Below, one piece after another: positions 1 through 5,972 of a stretch of 8,924 nucleotides of DNA. The translations under genes and the position numbers were made by a program. The stretch spans positions 1 to 8,924 of the forward strand of contig WALR01000048.1 in assembly GCA_015522765.1 (NCBI GenBank). The letters are read 5' to 3'. This DNA is from Candidatus Woesearchaeota archaeon. Lineage in GTDB: Archaea; Nanobdellota; Nanobdellia; Woesearchaeales; WALR01. The notes under the pieces were generated by a model. The model was not told the origin of the DNA. It was given only the letters and a program-made list of their open reading frames with translations, and searched no databases. Positions within the stretch are counted from its first letter, which is position 1; every line of letters begins with the position of its first letter.

Positions 1-1569
1 AAATCCAAAGAACGGATAAACGGGCTATTTTTGAGCGCCCCCTATCCTGGGAAACAGAAATTTTACGGCCAGCCGACAGGGCTGCTTTATGCACTAAGTG
101 TCCTCGCCGACAGGAAGGAAAGAGAGTACGGGAGCAGGGAAGAGGTAAAGAAGGAGATTCAGGTTTGGTGCCCTGACGGCGTGGAAGACTTTGATAAGTC
201 CGCCCTTAAGAGAGAGCTCACCGACTATCTTAAAGAACGCAGGCCCAAAATAGTAGGGGTAAGCACCTTCACAGTATCCTACAAAAACGCACTGAAAATA
301 AGGCGTCTCGTTAAGAGGATACTGCCTAAAACAGTAGTAGTGTTCGGAGGCGCCCATGAGGATAATTTTGTTAAGTACTACAAGAAGAGGGTGGGAATCG
401 ACAGCGACTTCGTGATTTCAGGAGACGGCCCATACATACTTGACGAGCTGTACAGGATAATAGAGGAGAATCCTGACATGGACGCAGAGGGAATCAAGAA
501 TGAAGTAATGATAGAGAGGAAGAGATTTAATCAACTTAAAGGAGCGGGGCTTTTGATATTTAGCAGGATTAACCGTCCTGATTATTCAACGAGGATGTTT
601 ATAATACCCACCCAGGCATATAAAGAGAGTAGGAAAAGGACGCCGCTAAGACTCGACGAACTACCCATAATGCCGAGGTACTTGCTGAAGGACGAGGACG
701 CAATATCAAGGCGGTTCAGCATATTCAATGGAAAGAGAACAGCCCAGGTGATGGTGGGCCAGGGATGCCCCTATGCCTGCGGGTTCTGCAGCGAGGGGAT
801 AAAGAAGAGCTGGTTTGACATAGATTCCCCCATGTCATTGATAAACCCTGCAAGAAGGATTCCTTATTTAGAGAGAGAATTAGAGGAACTTAAAAACAGA
901 GGATATGAGGCAATATTCTTTGACGACAGCACATTCTTTGCAAAGCCGAAATGGTATATGAAAGAGGTTATAAGCCTGCTTAAGAAGTACGACTTTGAAT
1001 GGGGCTGCCAGACAACCCTAAAGTCGATATACACGATGAGGGATTTGCTGGGGGAGATGAAAGAGTCAGGGATGAAATATGTGTATGTAGGGGTAGAGCA
1101 CTTCGACAGCGAGATAAGAGACTCATTCGGTAAGAATATCATGGGAGGAGACAAGTTCGGAACCCACTCTGTTGAGAAGACCATAGAGCTGTTAAAAGAG
1201 AATGACATCTCGGTGGGTGTCTCGCTGAGTTTCGGCCATCCCGACCCTGAATCAAAAGAAGAGGCAACAAGGGAGACAAAAACAACAGCAAGATACACAA
1301 TTGACAAAATGACTGAGTTGATAAAGAAGTACGATAATATTGAGGGTGTTTCCCTTAACCTAGTCACATATCATCCTGGAACTCCTGACAGTGTAAGATA
1401 CGAGAAGAAGGTGGGCACTATTAACTACACAGCCCATCCGAATGAGAGGAAGCCTTTCACGAGCTTTGAGGAGGGTATAGGCGTCCATGCAAAAGGCGTT
1501 AACAAGAGGCTTGCCGGCTTCATACTTAAATATGCGAAGAGGAGGATTAAGGATAAGCTGTGGATATAA
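1..1569 (+). CDS. B12-binding-fold radical SAM enzyme (5' end outside window)
   Basis: Probable radical SAM enzyme that cleaves S-adenosylmethionine with a [4Fe-4S] cluster; the substrate is unknown. The cluster motif CPYACGFC (CX3CX2C) is encoded at 766-789. Before it is a Rossmann-like cobalamin-binding-type domain, with IVGVSTFT (about 253-276), VVVFGGAHEDN and DFVISGDGPYILDEL; no DxHxxG cobalamin-ligand motif is seen, as is common in this group. After it come typical radical SAM barrel strands FFDDSTFF, VYVGVEHFDSEI and VGVSLSFGHPDPES. A TTG at 31 could be read as a start, but the frame is open back to base 1 and the codons before it (NGLFLSAPYPGK) look like the usual first strand of such proteins, so the gene very likely begins upstream of the window. 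No TRAM domain is seen, so a methylthiotransferase is unlikely. The 3' end overlaps or abuts the PLP enzyme, suggesting one operon. The family call is firm and the specific function is not. Confidence 0.9.
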   Translation, partial: KSKERINGLFLSAPYPGKQKFYGQPTGLLYALSVLADRKEREYGSREEVKKEIQVWCPDGVEDFDKSALKRELTDYLKERRPKIVGVSTFTVSYKNALKIRRLVKRILPKTVVVFGGAHEDNFVKYYKKRVGIDSDFVISGDGPYILDELYRIIEENPDMDAEGIKNEVMIERKRFNQLKGAGLLIFSRINRPDYSTRMFIIPTQAYKESRKRTPLRLDELPIMPRYLLKDEDAISRRFSIFNGKRTAQVMVGQGCPYACGFCSEGIKKSWFDIDSPMSLINPARRIPYLERELEELKNRGYEAIFFDDSTFFAKPKWYMKEVISLLKKYDFEWGCQTTLKSIYTMRDLLGEMKESGMKYVYVGVEHFDSEIRDSFGKNIMGGDKFGTHSVEKTIELLKENDISVGVSLSFGHPDPESKEEATRETKTTARYTIDKMTELIKKYDNIEGVSLNLVTYHPGTPDSVRYEKKVGTINYTAHPNERKPFTSFEEGIGVHAKGVNKRLAGFILKYAKRRIKDKLWI

Positions 1570-2846
1570 TACTGAGAAAAATGATGGCTAAAAAATTTTC
1601 AGAGGACTGCTATGTCGTCAATAAGGCTCTATTTGTTAGATACAGGAATCATAGAACAGAGCCGGGGGAGGTTATTGATTTTAATCATGCCTCTCTTGCA
1701 AGGCCCTATAAGGAGGTATTTGATGCTGTGAGTAAGAAGAGGAAAAGCTTCTCATCAGAAGCAAGAGTGGCTGCCGCATCAATGGTCAGCCTCAACGATC
1801 CTTCAAGAGTGCTCTTCGGCAGAAACACAACCGAGGCATTGAGCTTTAGCTACTGGATTGCGAATGTTGAAGGTGGAAATGTCATAGTTACAGATGCGGA
1901 GAATGAATCAGTCATAAGGATATTCAGGGAGCATCGCGACCACGGGAACACAAACAAGAGAGACGGCTGGTCAACGCACAGCGATGACATAATTTCAGAG
2001 GATTACGAAGGATTTAATGAAAGGAAGAAAACAGCCATCCCCCTGAAAACCGTTCAGTTCCTGGGGCACTACAACATTGAGCCAATAATCAGGGAGGTTG
2101 ACGATGAGACGAGGCTGGTCGTTGTCAGCCAGGTGGTAAGAAACGACGGGAGAATAATCGATGTAAGAAGACTTGCAGAGGAGGTGAAGAAGAAAAACAA
2201 GGATGTGTATGTTGCTGTTGACGGCGCCCAGGCGCTTGGAAACCTGCCTAAAGTCAATTTCAATGAACTGGAGAAGGCAGGGGTTGACTTTTATGCTGCG
2301 ACACCCCATAAAACAATGGGAAGCTATCCCCTGGGGATTCTCTACATAAGCGAGAGGGCTAAGAGGAATATCAGAAGATTGAGTGGAAGAAAGCCGATTG
2401 AACAGGTGATGATGGAGGGGATGATTCCAGGGGAATACCGAATAGCGCCAAATGTTGAGGCAGGGCTTAATCAAATGAGGTATACAAGTCTTGTAACAGC
2501 GGTCAGAAAGCTAAGAAAAGGAGAGTACTTGCGTGGAAACGACTTCTCAGGAAAAGCAGGGCATGTAAAAACCCTCAAAGACTACTTCATTGAAAGACTA
2601 AGAAGAGAGGACGCTGAGATTATAAGCGAGGGAAAGGAATACTCGCCTGCGATACTCTCATTTAGATTAAGGGGGAGGGACAACTCAGAGATTGTTTATG
2701 AACTTCAGAAGAATGGGGTGTTCTGCTCTTACATCTCGGAGACGGATAATATAAGGGTGTCATTTGATATAACAAACACAAAAAATGACATTGATGAGTA
2801 TTTCAGGAGGCTAACCGCTCTGCTGAATGAAACAAAAGCTTTTTAA
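1560..2846 (+). CDS. Class V aminotransferase-fold PLP enzyme
   Basis: Fold-type I PLP enzyme of the class V group (cysteine desulfurase, isopenicillin-N epimerase and relatives); cytosolic, reaction unknown. Counting from GTG 1560, the N-terminal FNHASLARP segment is at 41-49, the cofactor phosphate-binding GRNTTEAL at 87-94, the pyridine-binding Asp in VAVDGAQALG is D221, and the Schiff-base Lys in TPHKTMGSYPLG is K251. The C-terminal domain ends with IRVSFDITNTKNDIDEYF, whose Arg normally binds a substrate carboxylate. The place where relatives carry E-H has E114-N115, so the PLP-stacking His appears to be Asn. Only two cysteines are present (C17 and one in VFCSYI), and neither sits in the expected mobile loop, which argues against a desulfurase. 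The start is uncertain: GTG 1560 overlaps the upstream stop and has AGGA six bases before it, while ATG 1581 or 1584 lies just past that stop without a clear ribosome site. Confidence 0.88.
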   Translation: MDIILRKMMAKKFSEDCYVVNKALFVRYRNHRTEPGEVIDFNHASLARPYKEVFDAVSKKRKSFSSEARVAAASMVSLNDPSRVLFGRNTTEALSFSYWIANVEGGNVIVTDAENESVIRIFREHRDHGNTNKRDGWSTHSDDIISEDYEGFNERKKTAIPLKTVQFLGHYNIEPIIREVDDETRLVVVSQVVRNDGRIIDVRRLAEEVKKKNKDVYVAVDGAQALGNLPKVNFNELEKAGVDFYAATPHKTMGSYPLGILYISERAKRNIRRLSGRKPIEQVMMEGMIPGEYRIAPNVEAGLNQMRYTSLVTAVRKLRKGEYLRGNDFSGKAGHVKTLKDYFIERLRREDAEIISEGKEYSPAILSFRLRGRDNSEIVYELQKNGVFCSYISETDNIRVSFDITNTKNDIDEYFRRLTALLNETKAF

Positions 2847-2848
2847 AT
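2834..2848 (+). promoter_or_regulatory. Archaeal BRE/TATA promoter for the HPF-like gene
   Basis: AAAAGCTTTTTAAAT fits a BRE (AAAAG) plus TATA box. The AT core is centred about 26 bp before the ATG at 2870, which places the expected transcription start at or within a few bases of that codon, so the mRNA is probably leaderless. The element overlaps the last codons and TAA stop of the upstream PLP gene. No Shine-Dalgarno sequence lies before the ATG. Confidence 0.7.
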
Positions 2849-2869
2849 GAGCGCTGCCTGTCTTAGAGC

Positions 2870-3238
2870 ATGGAAGAAGAAAGCAGCAACAATAGCGACG
2901 AATCAGCCGGTGAAAACAGGGAATCATCTGACGAGCTCTCTTTAGGGGGGAAGATAAGCCTTGCGGGCTTCAGGGAGCTCGATCGTTCTACAATGATAGT
3001 CGTGAAGAAGATTGTCGGGAGCTACACAAGAAAGATAGCTGACATCAAGGGAGACGATTTTGAGGGTCTCCATGTGTACCTTAAGAAGAGCCACGAGAAA
3101 GAGAAATCAGAGAAGTACCAGATAAATACTAAAGTGTTAATCAGGGGGACGCCTTTCACCTCAGAGGTGACTGATTTCAACCTATTCTTCGCCCTCGACT
3201 CCGCACTCAAAAAAGTCATTAATTCAATCAAGGAATGA
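2870..3238 (+). CDS. Putative HPF/RaiA-like ribosome-associated protein
   Basis: A 122-residue cytosolic protein. Residues 1 to about 25 form an acidic, Ser/Asn/Glu-rich tail that is probably disordered. Residues about 27-122 read as strand (KISLAGFREL), long helix (STMIVVKKIVGSYTRKIADI), three strands (FEGLHVYLKK, KYQINTKVLIRG, TPFTSEVTDF) and a final helix (NLFFALDSALKKVINSIKE). This order and the closing 'strand - D - ALDxALKKV' pattern resemble the sigma-54-modulation/hibernation-factor fold, whose members bind the small ribosomal subunit and shut down translation. The assignment comes from pattern and layout, with no unique motif, so it is moderate. The gene has its own TATA element and likely a leaderless mRNA. 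The HAD gene that follows has a separate promoter. Confidence 0.6.
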   Translation: MEEESSNNSDESAGENRESSDELSLGGKISLAGFRELDRSTMIVVKKIVGSYTRKIADIKGDDFEGLHVYLKKSHEKEKSEKYQINTKVLIRGTPFTSEVTDFNLFFALDSALKKVINSIKE

Positions 3239-3243
3239 TTCTG

Positions 3244-3260
3244 AAAAGGTTTTTATATTA
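3244..3260 (+). promoter_or_regulatory. Archaeal BRE/TATA promoter for the HAD-led cluster
   Basis: AAAAGGTTTTTATATTA lies just after the stop of the HPF-like gene. Its G at 3248 is 32 bases before the ATG at 3280, the same distance as in the promoter at 2834. The AT core is about 25 bp upstream of the start codon, which predicts a leaderless transcript covering the HAD, Cys-rich and DUF131 genes. Confidence 0.72.
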
Positions 3261-3279
3261 GCCCTGCTTATTAATCCTG

Positions 3280-3978
3280 ATGGTAGGGGAAGATAATAAG
3301 CAGAGGTTCAGGGCGGTTGTATTCGACCTTGACAACACACTCATCGACTTCATGAAGATGAAGAGGATAAGCTGCGAGGAGTCAATCTCTGCAATGATAA
3401 ACGCGGGCCTGAAAATAAACAAGGAGAAGGGCCTCAGAAGGCTGTTCTCCATTTATGACAAGCACGGCTGGGAGTACAGCCACATATTCCAGGAATTCAT
3501 AAAGGAGATAACAGGGAAGATTGACTACAGGATTCTGGCTGCAGGCATAGTCGCCTACAGGAGGGTGCGCTCAGGATTCCTTGAACCCTACCCATTGGTG
3601 CATTCAACACTGCTGAAGCTCAAGGTCAGGGGGATTAAGCTTGCAATACTCTCCGATGCGCCCAGACTCAAGGTGTGGATAAGGCTTACATCGCTGAAAC
3701 TCCAGGACTACTTTGACATTGTCGTTACATACGACGACACAAAGAAAAGGAAGCCGGCCAGAGAGCCCTTCCTCGCGGTTCTTAAGAAGCTGGGACTAAA
3801 GCCAGAGGAAGTCCTGATGGTAGGGGACTGGCCGAAGAGGGACATAGCAGGGGCAAAGCGTGTTGGAATGAAGACCTGCCTCGCGAATTACGGAAGGGTG
3901 AAGAAGGACAGCAGGATAAAGCCGGACTATTCGATTAACCAGTTTGATAAGATAGCTAAGATTGTGGGGGTGGAGTGA
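3280..3978 (+). CDS. HAD-superfamily hydrolase (phosphatase-like)
   Basis: A 232-residue cytosolic HAD-family hydrolase, probably a phosphatase acting on a small phosphorylated metabolite. All four catalytic motifs are visible: motif I FDLDNT with nucleophile D16, acid D18 and T20; motif II LAILSDAP with S125; motif III Lys K158 in KKRKPA; and motif IV GDWPKRD with D183 and D188 for Mg2+. Residues about 22-100 form a helical insert between motifs I and II, as in C1-cap (phosphoglycolate phosphatase-like) members. The substrate cannot be read from the sequence. It is the first gene of a tight three-gene unit: its TGA overlaps the next ATG as TGATG. The ATG at 3280 is chosen because the TATA element sits about 25 bp upstream and residues before motif I are few. 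Confidence 0.9.
   Translation: MVGEDNKQRFRAVVFDLDNTLIDFMKMKRISCEESISAMINAGLKINKEKGLRRLFSIYDKHGWEYSHIFQEFIKEITGKIDYRILAAGIVAYRRVRSGFLEPYPLVHSTLLKLKVRGIKLAILSDAPRLKVWIRLTSLKLQDYFDIVVTYDDTKKRKPAREPFLAVLKKLGLKPEEVLMVGDWPKRDIAGAKRVGMKTCLANYGRVKKDSRIKPDYSINQFDKIAKIVGVE
3966..3975 (+). promoter_or_regulatory. Ribosome binding site choosing ATG 3978
   Basis: The purine-rich GGGGGTGGAG lies inside the last codons of the HAD gene, immediately before the TGATG stop/start overlap. It supports ATG 3978 over the GTG at 3975, which would lie inside or against the site. Translation is probably coupled to the HAD gene. Confidence 0.5.
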
Positions 3979-4337
3979 TGGCAAGAGGAAAGATGAAGGT
4001 GCTAATCATAGCCCTGCTCATCGTATATATTTTTCCTTCGGTGTACGCTGTGCTTGCAAAGCCCGTCCTAATAGGCAATCCCTCCACCCTTGAATGCAGG
4101 GAGTTCATAAGGGGGGATGAGCACCATATCAATCAGATTCCTGAAGGATTCTCATTTATCAAGAACGGATACAGCTGCGAGAGATGGAGATGCGAAGTCA
4201 CCAAGGGGGTATGGAGGGATAACAGGTGCGCCTGCACCTACGGCGAGTTCAGCAGCGCAGGGGGCTGCCCCAAAGTCCCCTTCTGGAGGAGAATCCTCCT
4301 CTGGATTAAGAGATTAATAAGCAGGGTGGGGGTATGA
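3978..4337 (+). CDS. Secreted or membrane-anchored six-cysteine small protein
   Basis: A 119-residue protein of unrecognised family. Residues about 5-24 (KMKVLIIALLIVYIFPSVYA) form a signal peptide or N-terminal anchor with a plausible cleavage site after VYA. The exported part has six cysteines, C40, C67, C72, C84, C86 and C97, which could make three disulfides outside the cell. Its core pattern is CERWRC..WRDNRCAC...GGCP. The last 20 residues (FWRRILLWIKRLISRVGV) are a basic amphipathic helix that may lie on or in the membrane. It overlaps the HAD stop by one base and the DUF131 start by four (ATGA), so the three genes are translated as a unit. It differs from the DUF333 cysteine pattern elsewhere in this window. 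The gene is real from its overlaps and ribosome site; its function is unknown. Confidence 0.8.
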   Translation: MARGKMKVLIIALLIVYIFPSVYAVLAKPVLIGNPSTLECREFIRGDEHHINQIPEGFSFIKNGYSCERWRCEVTKGVWRDNRCACTYGEFSSAGGCPKVPFWRRILLWIKRLISRVGV

Positions 4338-4594
4338 GCAGGGCTTACGAATACCTGTTCACAACAGGAATAGTGATGGTGGTTATAGGGTTCATTATTA
4401 TGCTGTTCTCTGTGCTTTTGCCCGCGTTAAAAACAGGGGAGTCATCGGGCAGGGTGAAATTCTCATTTATAGGGTTTATAGGGCCCTTCCCATTCGGCAT
4501 TTCAAATGACAGGAAGCTCCTCTACCTCTCACTGCTGATAGCAGGACTGGTTATATTATACTTTCTCATCACAACATTTCAGGGCAGGAGATGA
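4334..4594 (+). CDS. DUF131 family two-helix membrane protein
   Basis: An 86-residue integral membrane protein with two transmembrane helices, at about residues 9-32 (TTGIVMVVIGFIIMLFSVLL) and 63-82 (LLYLSLLIAGLVILYFLITT). Between them is the loop FSFIGFIGPFPFGISND, which matches the archaeal DUF131 hallmark 'GPIPxxFG'. DUF131 proteins are small archaeal membrane proteins of unknown role. The start ATG overlaps the preceding stop as ATGA and follows GGGTGGGGG, so translation is coupled. The C-terminus (TFQGRR) is basic and probably cytosolic, which puts both ends inside and the short loop outside. It converges with nreA, leaving one base between the stop codons. Confidence 0.82.
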   Translation: MSRAYEYLFTTGIVMVVIGFIIMLFSVLLPALKTGESSGRVKFSFIGFIGPFPFGISNDRKLLYLSLLIAGLVILYFLITTFQGRR

Positions 4595-4595
4595 C

Positions 4596-5849
4596 TCAAA
4601 TAAAATCCGCTAAACTCTTCTGCTCCTTAGAAAAGCCAAGCAGAACACTTTTCTTCTCTATCTCGGCAGTGTCAAGGGAGAACCTCTTCATCAGGAGATA
4701 GCGTGCATATCTCAATAGGAGCTCCCTGTCAGAGAACTCTATTGGTTTGTTATTAAGCGCTTTTCTCGCCGCCTCTCGTGTTACCCAGACACCAAGAGGA
4801 ATAGCGTAGTAATCCTCAACGACCCTTATCGCCAGAACCATCCCCCTCCTCTTCAAAGCCCTCATCTTCTCGGCTACGGCAAGTCTGACAGAGTAATAGC
4901 CGCCTGTGCAGTTCTCTGCGTAGTTTTTTCTTGGCGCAAACATCTCGTAGTCAGTCGTGAATTTATTTCCATAACTTTTTTTAGCCTTGTTTGTCGGGGC
5001 GTATGTTTCAAACAGCTCAAAGCCCCATGGGCCCGGGAGTGTAATGAAAAGGTAAAAATTCCCGAGGTAGCCCCCTGAGTAGGCATAAAATCCGCATTCC
5101 TCATAGTCTATCACACCCTTAATTATCGCCTTTGCAAGCATGTCATCCGTGGCTGTTATCGAGTATCTTGTAGGCACCAATTTTCTGTTCTTCCTCATGC
5201 CGAGGAGCCCCGTGCTTATAAGCCGAGTGATAAATGTCTCGTCGAATCCTGCCCTGTAAAGGCCAAGCGCTCCGTCGACTGCTTTCATCTCATCATCAGA
5301 GACCACCTTCTCAACCTTCTGCTTAACCCTGGGGTTAGTTGCAAGCCGCACCCTCTTAAGGGGGGCTGACGGGGAGAGAGGGGCGGTGACAGAATTAAGG
5401 CTTATCACTGGCCGCGGCTTTCTCTTAAGCTCGACCTCCACATCTGCTGGAGCTGAGCTCAATGCAACCTCCTGGGCGACATCTATAAGTTTTGTCCTCT
5501 TTCTTGCGTCAAAAACGCTCGCCTTTCTCCTCGGATTAACAAGCCCTCCCCTTATGTTTATGAGTTCCCTGAACCCGTAGTTCAGCTCCGCCCACTTCCT
5601 CGGGGAGTCATAAATATCCTCATCTGAGGGGGAGGTTGTAGTCAGTATCCCAAGGTTTATGTTTGGATAGCCATACCTGCCCACAAAGGGGCTCGGGCTT
5701 GTCCCCATGAAGCTCTCTTTTATGTTCTCTGCTGATTTTATGTAGAGCTCCTTCGCAGCGCATATTGGGCAGAATCCGTCCTGCCAGAAGATTGCGTGGT
5801 GGGGCTCGTTGCATGCCTTTACTTTGTTTCCTCTCATATTTTCTTTCAT
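4596..5849 (-). CDS. nreA: NreA-type archaeal DNA repair protein
   Basis: A 417-residue Nre-family (DUF650/DUF651) repair protein. In Haloferax, NreA acts with UvrABC on mitomycin C damage and depends on PCNA. The N-terminus carries a zinc-binding cluster, C13, H17/H18, C27 and C30 (FCPICAAKEL). The DUF650 signature PSPFVGRYGYPNINLGIL is at about 52-69, followed by SPRKWAELNYGFRELINIRGG. The DUF651 part is marked by LVPTRYSITATDDM and the GGYLGNFYLFITLPGPWGFE stretch. The final eight residues QKSLADFI form a PIP box (Q410, L413, F416, I417) for docking on PCNA. Residues about 135-190 are a Lys/Arg/Pro-rich linker. ATG 5849 fits an upstream AT-rich box about 26 bp away; a TATA element farther up is an alternative. 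It is divergent from the DHH phosphoesterase. The zinc cluster with His as a likely ligand seems a variant of the usual all-Cys form. Confidence 0.92.
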   Translation of the reverse strand: MKENMRGNKVKACNEPHHAIFWQDGFCPICAAKELYIKSAENIKESFMGTSPSPFVGRYGYPNINLGILTTTSPSDEDIYDSPRKWAELNYGFRELINIRGGLVNPRRKASVFDARKRTKLIDVAQEVALSSAPADVEVELKRKPRPVISLNSVTAPLSPSAPLKRVRLATNPRVKQKVEKVVSDDEMKAVDGALGLYRAGFDETFITRLISTGLLGMRKNRKLVPTRYSITATDDMLAKAIIKGVIDYEECGFYAYSGGYLGNFYLFITLPGPWGFELFETYAPTNKAKKSYGNKFTTDYEMFAPRKNYAENCTGGYYSVRLAVAEKMRALKRRGMVLAIRVVEDYYAIPLGVWVTREAARKALNNKPIEFSDRELLLRYARYLLMKRFSLDTAEIEKKSVLLGFSKEQKSLADFI

Positions 5850-5870
5850 ACATTGTTTGCATATGCTCCC

Positions 5871-5880
5871 ATTATTTATC
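5871..5880 (-). promoter_or_regulatory. Probable TATA box of nreA
   Basis: On the minus strand GATAAATAAT is centred about 26 bp before the ATG at 5849, consistent with a leaderless nreA mRNA. A second AT-rich stretch, TTTAAATCATAAAAA at about 5881-5896 on the same strand, could act instead and would give a leader of about 10-15 bases. No Shine-Dalgarno site precedes the ATG. Confidence 0.45.
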
Positions 5881-5899
5881 TGTTTTTATGATTTAAAGA

Positions 5900-5933
5900 T
5901 TGGAGGGGGCATGAATAATACTCAACCCCCCAA
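5900..5933. repeat. Imperfect inverted repeat in the nreA/DHH divergent region
   Basis: TTGG-A-GGGG (from 5900) can pair with CCCC-CCAA (to 5933), giving eight base pairs with one bulged A around a loop of about 17 bases. It lies between the two divergent promoters. It could be an operator for one or both genes or only a chance G-run and C-run. Confidence 0.3.
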
Positions 5934-5936
5934 ACC

Positions 5937-5952
5937 AAAAAGCTTTAAAAAA
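5937..5952 (+). promoter_or_regulatory. Archaeal BRE/TATA promoter for the DHH gene
   Basis: AAAAAGCTTTAAAAAA has the same AAAAGCTTT core as the promoter at 2834, and its G (5942) is 31 bases before the ATG at 5973. The AT core is centred about 26 bp upstream, which predicts a leaderless transcript. Confidence 0.7.
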
Positions 5953-5972
5953 GCCGATAATCCTCTCTGATA

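Noticed and set aside
31..33. TTG at 31 as the true start of the radical SAM gene
   Set aside because: The frame is open to base 1, and the preceding codons encode the expected first strand of the N-terminal domain; no ribosome site precedes the TTG.
864..1367. Open frame of 167 codons on the minus strand inside the radical SAM gene
   Set aside because: It lies wholly antisense to the conserved barrel region, has no promoter or ribosome site, and its composition is Ser/Phe/Leu-rich as expected for the reverse of charged codons.
1560..2846. Cysteine desulfurase or Sep-tRNA:Cys-tRNA synthase
   Set aside because: No sulfur-carrying Cys in the mobile-loop region and too few cysteines overall; only the general class V fold is supported.
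5620..5862. Overlapping minus-strand frame starting at ATG 5862 ahead of nreA
   Set aside because: It reads the nreA N-terminus in another frame and matches nothing; the Nre signature and zinc cysteines are in the 5849 frame, and no frameshift is needed to obtain a complete protein.
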